A DNA stretch of 64,000 nucleotides from Ophioderma brevispina (Eukaryota; Echinodermata; Ophiuroidea; Amphilepidida; Ophiodermatidae): contig JAMKCH010072273.1 of NCBI GenBank assembly GCA_023653785.1, forward strand, positions 31,081 to 95,080, given 5' to 3'. This document shows positions 58,796 to 64,000 of this stretch, in pieces (positions within the stretch are counted from its first letter, which is position 1; each line of letters begins with the position of its first letter). The notes below the pieces were generated by a model that had not been told where the DNA came from, searched no databases, and was given only the letters and a program-made list of their open reading frames with translations. A program made the translations under genes and the position numbers.

Positions 58796-59742
58796 GACAC
58801 CAAATGAGTCCAAAAGATACGTCCAGCGTTTTTTCGTCTTTTTTTATTGTATAAATGCTGACCCATGTAATTCGAATCTCACCTGAAAGTGAATACGCAA
58901 AAACGCCCTCCGGTTATGTAATAAAAAACCAGATTATTCTAGCATCCTTCCATATCCTAAGTCCTATGTGTGATTGTAAATTCGCTCAGTAACCACTTCA
59001 AGTTACAAATTTAGGTAACATTTGAATCCTACAGGTGTTATGTTTAATTGATTGGCCCATCGGTTAGGATATTCGCCGTAGTGCATGAGAATATCCCGTC
59101 TTTGGAGGGGACGTTAAGTTAGTTGTCGGTCCCATGTATATGGAGATTCACACGTGTGGTATTTTATACGTTGCAGCCAGTTTTGCGAGTAGAGTATCGG
59201 GGTGTACACAATAGGCTGTCACAATCCCCGTCTGACAATAGCTCATATGGCTTTGCACACAGCATCATCCAGAAACCTGGTCTCTTGTAAAATAGTGCTC
59301 TGAACATGAGTATCATACCGATCTAAATAAATACAAAATAAATATCCTTGTATCTTTTACGTAACAAATGCCTGGGGTCCTGAAAGGGGCGTGAGAATCC
59401 AATGAATGCATCCGTGGTCACAATGCGTCAATAGTATTGAAAAGTACATACAATGTATATAGCTTCTAGGAAATAATCACAGGACCTTGGAAGACATAAA
59501 CATTATCTACCTTTTTTTTCATTTGAAACCAATAACAAATCAAAACAAAAAAGAAAGAACACAGAACGTTGATTTATATCTGAACATGATTTTAACCGCG
59601 AAATCCTATTTTTAGTAGGTACAAAGATTACAATATTTTATTAAAGTGCAGTATTTAATTTCCCCGTTAAAAGGAAGATTTTATTTCATAAAAAATTCTA
59701 ACAAGCCAGTTTACACGTACCTTAACGTTTGCGAAAGTACAG
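58796..59742. other. Spacer/intron before the XDH exons
   Basis: No earlier XDH exon (the N-terminal strand before the first cysteine motif) could be recognised with confidence. The 59646-59742 stretch is open but does not resemble the family. Confidence 0.4.
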
Positions 59743-59838
59743 AATTGACAGGAGTCAAGGAAGGATGCGTGTTGGAGCTTGTGGTGCATGTACTAGTACT
59801 GATTTCTTCAAGCAGACCCCTGATACAAAGGCCATAGA
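59743..59838 (+). CDS. Xanthine dehydrogenase/aldehyde oxidase family: first [2Fe-2S] cysteine exon, frame-broken
   Basis: Reading with frame changes gives LTGVKEGC, then GACGACT, then VLISSS, then DPDTKAIE. In molybdo-flavoenzymes of the XDH/AOX family this region is L-x-G-T-K-x-G-C-G-E-G-G-C-G-A-C-T-V-x-x-S, which binds the first [2Fe-2S] cluster. All three cysteines are present. At least three indels break it: one base missing after the first TGC (59766-59768), one extra A near 59795, and an extra C in the run at 59817-59820. The candidate acceptor (gtacag) is at 59737-59742 and the donor gtaaga follows 59838. The exon limits match the usual gene structure of this family. XDH catalyses hypoxanthine to xanthine to urate. 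XDH versus aldehyde oxidase cannot be decided from this part. Confidence 0.62.
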
Positions 59839-60511
59839 GTAAGAGACAGACAATTAATGTTTCGACCATTCCATCGATTAAGCATTTCAGATGTAACAAG
59901 TTACACGTAATCCACCACTCCGTTGTATATTGAGTTTCAAAGGTTTCAATATTCTGCGCAAGTCTCACCTAAGTACAACATTCTTACAAGATTCTAACAG
60001 TAAATCGCTGATTTAATATACGCTGAAAACGTTTCTTTTTAAACGGCTACGTTTAATTTTTAATGCTAATCATTTGAAAATAACCTATCCATTTTTAAGG
60101 AAAACCACCTCTGTTTAAAAAATATAACAGCCTTTAAATGGAAAAAATCAATTGTTTTTATATATATAGACGGCAAAGAACGTTTATTTACCGTTATCAA
60201 AACACGTTTTTACATTCAACTGTGTTTTTAAACACTGTTTGCAACGATTTTGGGTAGCATTTAGGAAATTGAGTAGTTGTTATAAATAAAGAAAATAAGG
60301 GGAAGGATATATGAAATTAACGCGTTTGAACTTTTATAAAGTATCAACTTAGTTTTTACTGTGCAAAATCGAAATTATTTATTCTAAACATCCAAACTTA
60401 TTTTAAATAGGTACAAGGGGTTGTAGTATGGCTTCATTTCAGTATGTTTGGAATAGTATTAGTTTGCCTGAATTCGTTAATGTAGAGGTTAGCAGTTGAC
60501 TGACCGTCGAT

Positions 60512-60582
60512 ATGATAGTTCAATGTCTGATATTGATATTATAGTTCAATGTCGTCGATATTATAGTTCAATATCATTTCAT
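60512..60582 (+). repeat. Short tandem repeat
   Basis: Three or four copies of a 20-25 base unit close to 'gatattatagttcaatgtc'. Confidence 0.6.
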
Positions 60583-61157
60583 ATGAAACCTTGTTCTTAA
60601 TTCAAAGGTGAAAATAAGCGAGCGCTCGGCGTTTATTACAGACCAGATCTTTCCATTTAGATCACAGTTGGACTAAAAATGCCATTACATCGTATTTTAC
60701 GCGTAAATTAATATGGACTTGGCCTAGGCCCCCGCCCCCCCCCCCCCCCCTAAAAAAAAACAAAACGCTTCATTTCAATCACAAAAATGATTAAAATTAA
60801 ATAGCAGTTTCCTCTGTTTTTAAGAAGTGACTCATGTTCTTACAAGCAGACAATTTTTGCAATATTTTACTCCCGGTAGGGTCATAAACCATGGCGGTAA
60901 TCCCCACATTATTAACGATGTTTTTTTTAAAATGTCGAAACAGCTCCTCCTTATTTTTGCTTTTTTAGTTCCTCCACTTCTGGCTGGATCTCCTTATAGA
61001 AGATACACTCTATTTGGTTTGTCAATTTAAGTCGTATTTGTACTTACACTAAGCCACAAAGTTTATAGCTTGCGCCTAAAGTTTACGAATTTATAGGGCA
61101 ACTACTAAAAATGTCACGCCCAAAGAGACCTATGCTTGAGTACCGCAAAAAAACAAA

Positions 61158-61159
<2 letters not shown>

Positions 61160-61217
<58 letters not shown>
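61160..61217 (+). repeat. 58-base poly-T run
   Basis: Uninterrupted T from 61160 to 61217, followed by gggg and a second T run near 61227-61239. It may be the poly-A tail of a minus-strand retroinsertion, but no body is recognisable upstream of it on that strand. The length of such a run is unreliable in any assembly. Confidence 0.85.
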
Positions 61218-61218
<1 letters not shown>

Positions 61219-61436
61219 GGGTTTGATTTTTTTTTTTTTGTGGTGTAGACCACAAGTTTGCAATCACATCCAATTAAAAAACACTAATTAAACAACATCA
61301 CGAAACAATCACATATATCATGTTGCAATTTACAAATGTTTGTTTTCATAACCTCTCTTAGGAAAAATTCCAATACTAATCAATATTTCACTTTTTGTAT
61401 AAAGTTGTTAGAGTTATTTTTATAATTTTTATAGCT

Positions 61437-61740
61437 ACATGTAATAGAAAGGTTAGTGGGATCAGCGCTCGCCTCATAAGCAATAAGGTTGTGGGTTCGA
61501 GCCCCGCTGTCGCCAAGTGGTTGTGCCTTGGCAAGCACTTTACCGGCCCCCGCTTGCCTCTCTCCACCAGGAGTATAAATGGTACCGGCCATATGCTTGG
61601 AATGCAAAAACCGACTCGCTGTGCGGAAGGGGTGGCGAACTTATATGGGGGACTCTGGCCCCAACGCCAAGGACAGAGAGATGGCCACTCCAGCCTGCGG
61701 GCGCACAATTTGCATTTGCCCATAGAAGGTTTGAAATCTC
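61437..61740 (+). mobile_element. tRNA-derived SINE inside the XDH intron
   Basis: Same family as 45066-45372: head with B box ggttcgagccccg (61494-61506), then 'gcaagcactttacc', 'ccaccaggagtataaatggt' and 'accgactcgctgtgcgg'. Its 3' end lies about 35 bases before the splice acceptor of the XDH exon at 61776. Open frames crossing SINE and exon are artefacts. Confidence 0.8.
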
Positions 61741-61775
61741 AACAGACCAAATACCTTTTGTTTCCTGTCTCGTAG

Positions 61776-61873
61776 CTGTGAACGCTTGTCTGTATCCCTT
61801 GTGTGCCGTGCATGGTAAGCCTTACCACCGTGGAAGGCATTGGAAGCAACTAGGACAAACTCCACGCAGTTCA
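61776..61873 (+). CDS. Xanthine dehydrogenase/aldehyde oxidase family: NACL / TTVEGIGS exon, frame-broken
   Basis: Acceptor tttcctgtctcgtag, donor gtatgg after 61873. It reads (A)VNACLYPLCAVHG, then after a one-base shift VSLTTVEGIGSN, a TAG, then DKLHAVQ. In the XDH/AOX family the corresponding stretch is N-A-C-L-x-P-x-C-S-L-H-x-x-x-V-T-T-V-E-G-I-G-S-x-x-x-x-L-H-P-V-Q, between the two [2Fe-2S] halves. The cysteine of NACL is the fourth ligand of the first cluster and is present. The shift is explained by one G missing in catggtaagc (near 61813). The TAG at 61851-61853 replaces what is often lysine. Both exon edges fall where the family's introns usually lie (before the NACL region and after LHPVQ), which supports real splicing rather than a processed copy. 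Confidence 0.72.
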
Positions 61874-62546
61874 GTATGGCAAACTGATATCACCTGCTCA
61901 TTAAAGGGAAAACAGGACAAGAAATCAAACTGGCCTCCAAAGAAAATTACGTTAATTTCAAACGCGGTATATACCCCTAGATTAATGTGTTTCGTTCTAT
62001 GTTCATCTTGTTCCTAGTCCATGTGACTTTGTTGATGATTTTTGTTGGCATAAACATTTTCATAACTTTCTTCGAAGTTTGGTGCAATTCACAGTGTCTG
62101 CATTACTAGATTATTCACTCCACACAGACATGCTTAAATAACCATAACATTAATCTCAAAAGTTTTTAAGGCTCTTCTTCCAATCCATTAAGCTGGTTTT
62201 GTGTACTTCACGAAATCGTCGCCATACCAAGAGGACTCTCTCTTTTCCCTTTTAAATCGCCGCACACAATATTTACTTAAGTAAAAGAATTGACTTGTAC
62301 AATGGGGTTCAGAAGATTGACAGCATTAATTCCTATACCCACCACTTTTGATTGAAACCTGGGCTTTAAAAGTTGATTTTGCAATGTGATGTGTCCGTTC
62401 AATCTCAAACACGAGGATTGTTAGTTTTTAATTGATGTGAATGATTACCGATGTGTGAGCATTAGGTATACACAAATCGTAATTTAAGTAGTACATGTTC
62501 TAAGGTAATCATATAATGTGGTCCGCTGTCGATTCTCAATAACTCA
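61874..62546 (+). other. Intron between XDH exons
   Basis: About 670 bases, no exon or repeat recognised. No AG lies close before the next exon, so the 3' splice site is not visible. Confidence 0.5.
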
Positions 62547-62743
62547 AAATGGACGTCTGGGGCAAAGTCTACATGGTTCTCAATGTGGATTCATGCACCC
62601 TGGTATGTTGATGTCAATGTACACACTGTTACGAAATTACCCCAAGCCCAGTAATGATCAGCTTCTGAGAGCGTTGGAGGGAAATTTATGTCGATGTACG
62701 GGATACAGGGACATATTTTGGATGCATTCAAAACATTCACAAG
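62547..62743 (+). CDS. Xanthine dehydrogenase/aldehyde oxidase family: second [2Fe-2S] domain exon, frame-broken
   Basis: Reads [15 protein letters not shown], a disturbed MHPG, then [20 protein letters not shown] and [15 protein letters not shown]. This is the helical [2Fe-2S] domain of XDH/AOX enzymes, [22 protein letters not shown] followed by [13 protein letters not shown]. The motif CTPG reads MHPG because an extra A (62593) and a missing C (near 62600) shift three codons. Undoing both gives F-C-T-P-G. Beyond GYRDI the family end (L-D-A-F-K-T-F-T) appears only if two T's are dropped from the run at 62715-62718. The donor gtaaga follows 62743. No AG acceptor is visible at the start. Downstream FAD and molybdenum domains are not in the window. 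Confidence 0.75.
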
Positions 62744-63130
62744 GTAAGAGTAAAATATATCACGTTTCGTGAAAAAAACTCGTTTGGTTTGAAAGTTAAG
62801 GTTCTTCATCTACTTACTTCTTCTTTTATTTTGTTATTCTTCGTCTCTTGCTTCTTCTTGTTTTATGTTGATTATATGGATTGGCGTTTCAATATTCAAA
62901 TTGTGACATGGTCCAGATATAGTTCATTCTTATTCGTAACTAAGAGATCAAAACTTTAATTATGAGTTACTTGGTCTTTTACACCAACCGTGTAAATATA
63001 TTCCTCTACCTCCACCCCATACTTTGATTCCCGGTAAGGAAGCGATGAAATAAATGATCCTATTAGATATATTCAAATTTTGCCATTGCCCATTTCTAAG
63101 ATAAAGGCTGATTCAGAGATTTCAAATAGA
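62744..63130 (+). other. Intron/spacer after the third XDH exon
   Basis: No exon recognised. It includes a T-rich stretch with ttcttctt repeats near 62817-62865. Confidence 0.45.
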
Positions 63131-63790
63131 ATTTTTTGTGGAATACGTTCGTTCGTGCAAGTCCAAAATATCAGTGGAAGATCCGTTCTTAACAGCTGAT
63201 GTTTCCTCATCAGGTTGATCAGACCTGGAATTCCTCCTGGGCGACCTGTAAACCTCACAGTCATCTATGATGTGGCTCATGGTTTGTGGCTCTCCAAAAT
63301 CGCAGTTTGGTGAATGGTTCTACTCCGATCTGTGAAGGAAGTTCTTTGTACGACCTAAACGCCAGTTTGAGTGGTTGAGGTGGACCCGCTTCCTATCAAG
63401 GTCACAGCTTGCTTTTGGTAGATGGGCTGTACACAAAAACGGCTTTATAGTTCAAAGTAGAGGATGACCATTGGTCATACCATTGTCATGATCCAAGATT
63501 GATCGATAGGGGTACTGTGACTGCAGTGTCACGGATTGGGTAGCAAAGTGATTCGTGTAATTCTCTGGTCCTAAAGGGTGTTGGTGGTGGGATTAGGATA
63601 CCAGTTCAATCACATTTCTTGGCGAGCTTGATAGTCTGAAGTCCTCCAAGGTTTGCAGGAAAAGCTATGCCAGACAGAAATGGAAGGTATTTACAGGCGT
63701 CGCCGACCCCAAAATGCAACCACTAACAAGTCTCATTGCATCATTCAGAACGACATCAATCTTGAGTAGGTATAAAGGAGGCATTCTGGA
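63131..63790 (-). mobile_element. Non-LTR retrotransposon ORF2 C-terminal relic (minus strand)
   Basis: On the minus strand, starting near 63770, it reads IDVVLNDAMRLVSGCILGSA, then GIAFPANLGGLQTIKLAKKC in another frame. Further on come NWRLGRTKNFLHRSE, a stop, and CDFGEPQTMSHIIDDC followed by YRSPGGIPGL. This is the end of Jockey/R1-like LINE proteins: L-N-x-A-x-R-L-x-x-G-C, then G-I-A-P-x-x-L-R, then the C-x-C-G-x-x-x-Q-T-M-x-H-I-x-x-x-C finger. Here the finger has CDFG in place of C-x-C-G. There are several frameshifts and at least one stop. It lies in what should be the next XDH intron, antisense to the gene. Confidence 0.72.
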
Positions 63791-64000
63791 TCACTGTTGA
63801 TTTCTGTATTTTTCCCACACCTCACAGCAATCCCCCTACATCCCATACATCCCCTCCTACCATCCAATACACCCCACAGAAAATTCCTGTCAATCCCATC
63901 ACCATCCAGTAAAACCACTAGAATCCCTCTACAACCCCACGTCAATCTACATCCAGGCAACTCCCTGTACAAATCCATCAATTTAAATCAAAAAGCGTGC
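63791..64000. other. Window end, unassigned
   Basis: C-rich on the + strand (repeated 'catccc', 'accccac'). Possibly the upstream part of the minus-strand LINE. No frame recognised. Confidence 0.35.

Larger units (their letters stand above)
59839..61775 (+). other. Intron between XDH exons, with repeats
   Basis: Contains a short repeat near 60515-60580, C and T homopolymers and a SINE ending about 35 bases before the next exon. No other exon recognised. Confidence 0.5.

Noticed and set aside
58367..58866. Minus-strand ORFs of 148 and 164 codons
   Set aside because: They lie within a pentanucleotide minisatellite; the peptide is a forced L/Y/S/T repeat.
3558..60750. Poly-C and poly-G runs (3560, 16466, 27527, 31122, 40520, 42801, 60732) as regulatory G-quadruplex sites
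   Set aside because: Single runs without the four-tract pattern; run lengths are unreliable in this sequence.
61388..62017. ORFs of 111, 126 and 166 codons across 61.4-62.0 kb
   Set aside because: They join the SINE to the XDH exon through intron sequence; only the exon part is real.
1..64000. CRISPR arrays, prokaryotic operons, riboswitches, rRNA genes
   Set aside because: No sign of any; the tandem repeats have no regular spacers, and the gene structure is that of an animal.

Overview
The window is a stretch of an animal nuclear genome. It is AT-rich and intron-dominated, with small phase-matched exons bounded by GT/AG splice sites, several kinds of non-LTR retrotransposon tail, tRNA-derived SINEs, MITEs and satellites, and no bacterial-style gene packing. 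The extracellular TSP1/EGF domains and the SINE body (tRNA-like head, then a 'gggcaaggcactt...aggagtataaatgg' type core) suggest a marine invertebrate, perhaps an echinoderm or hemichordate. That assignment is an inference, not a proof.

Layout. (1) 1-9.5 kb, + strand: part of a secreted or matrix gene with five thrombospondin type-1 exons (245-394, 2528-2686, 4372-4527, 6428-6583, 6898-7109), each flanked by phase-1 introns, and one EGF-like exon (about 9355-9457). Its 5' end is outside the window and its 3' end was not found. (2) 9.5-36 kb: no convincing gene. It holds a Tc1/mariner-type foldback MITE, hAT-type MITEs, two LINE tails, a 1-kb purine-rich tract, and four successive two-copy direct duplications (units of about 2.6, 1.6, 3.6 and 0.5-1 kb) whose copies differ largely by single-base indels. 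(3) 36-45 kb, + strand: scattered candidate exons, namely a terminal exon near 36.5 kb, an open segment with a U-box-like motif near 41.3 kb, and a chain of three short exons at 42.9-44.8 kb of an unrecognised gene, plus a LINE tail at 42.5 kb. (4) 45-59 kb: SINEs, a 185-bp tandem repeat, a satellite built on a 35-40 bp core, duplicated blocks, one coding-like unrecognised segment (55.2-55.6 kb) and a pentanucleotide minisatellite. (5) 59.7-62.8 kb, + strand: three exons encoding the N-terminal two-[2Fe-2S] region of a xanthine dehydrogenase/aldehyde oxidase family enzyme. They are interrupted by a SINE and followed by a minus-strand LINE tail.

A theme runs through the window. Reading frames of recognisable exons (TSP1 exon E and all three XDH exons) are broken by one- or two-base indels, often in homopolymers, and the tandem copies differ in the same way. 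Either the loci are decaying, or the sequence is an under-polished long-read assembly that may contain unmerged haplotypes. Many frame calls below depend on which is true. I did not find a clear new multi-gene system. The best leads are the tryptophan-motif expansion in TSP1 exon E, the unrecognised exon chain at 42.9-44.8 kb, and the inverted copy of a TSP1-gene intron at 33.7-34.1 kb.
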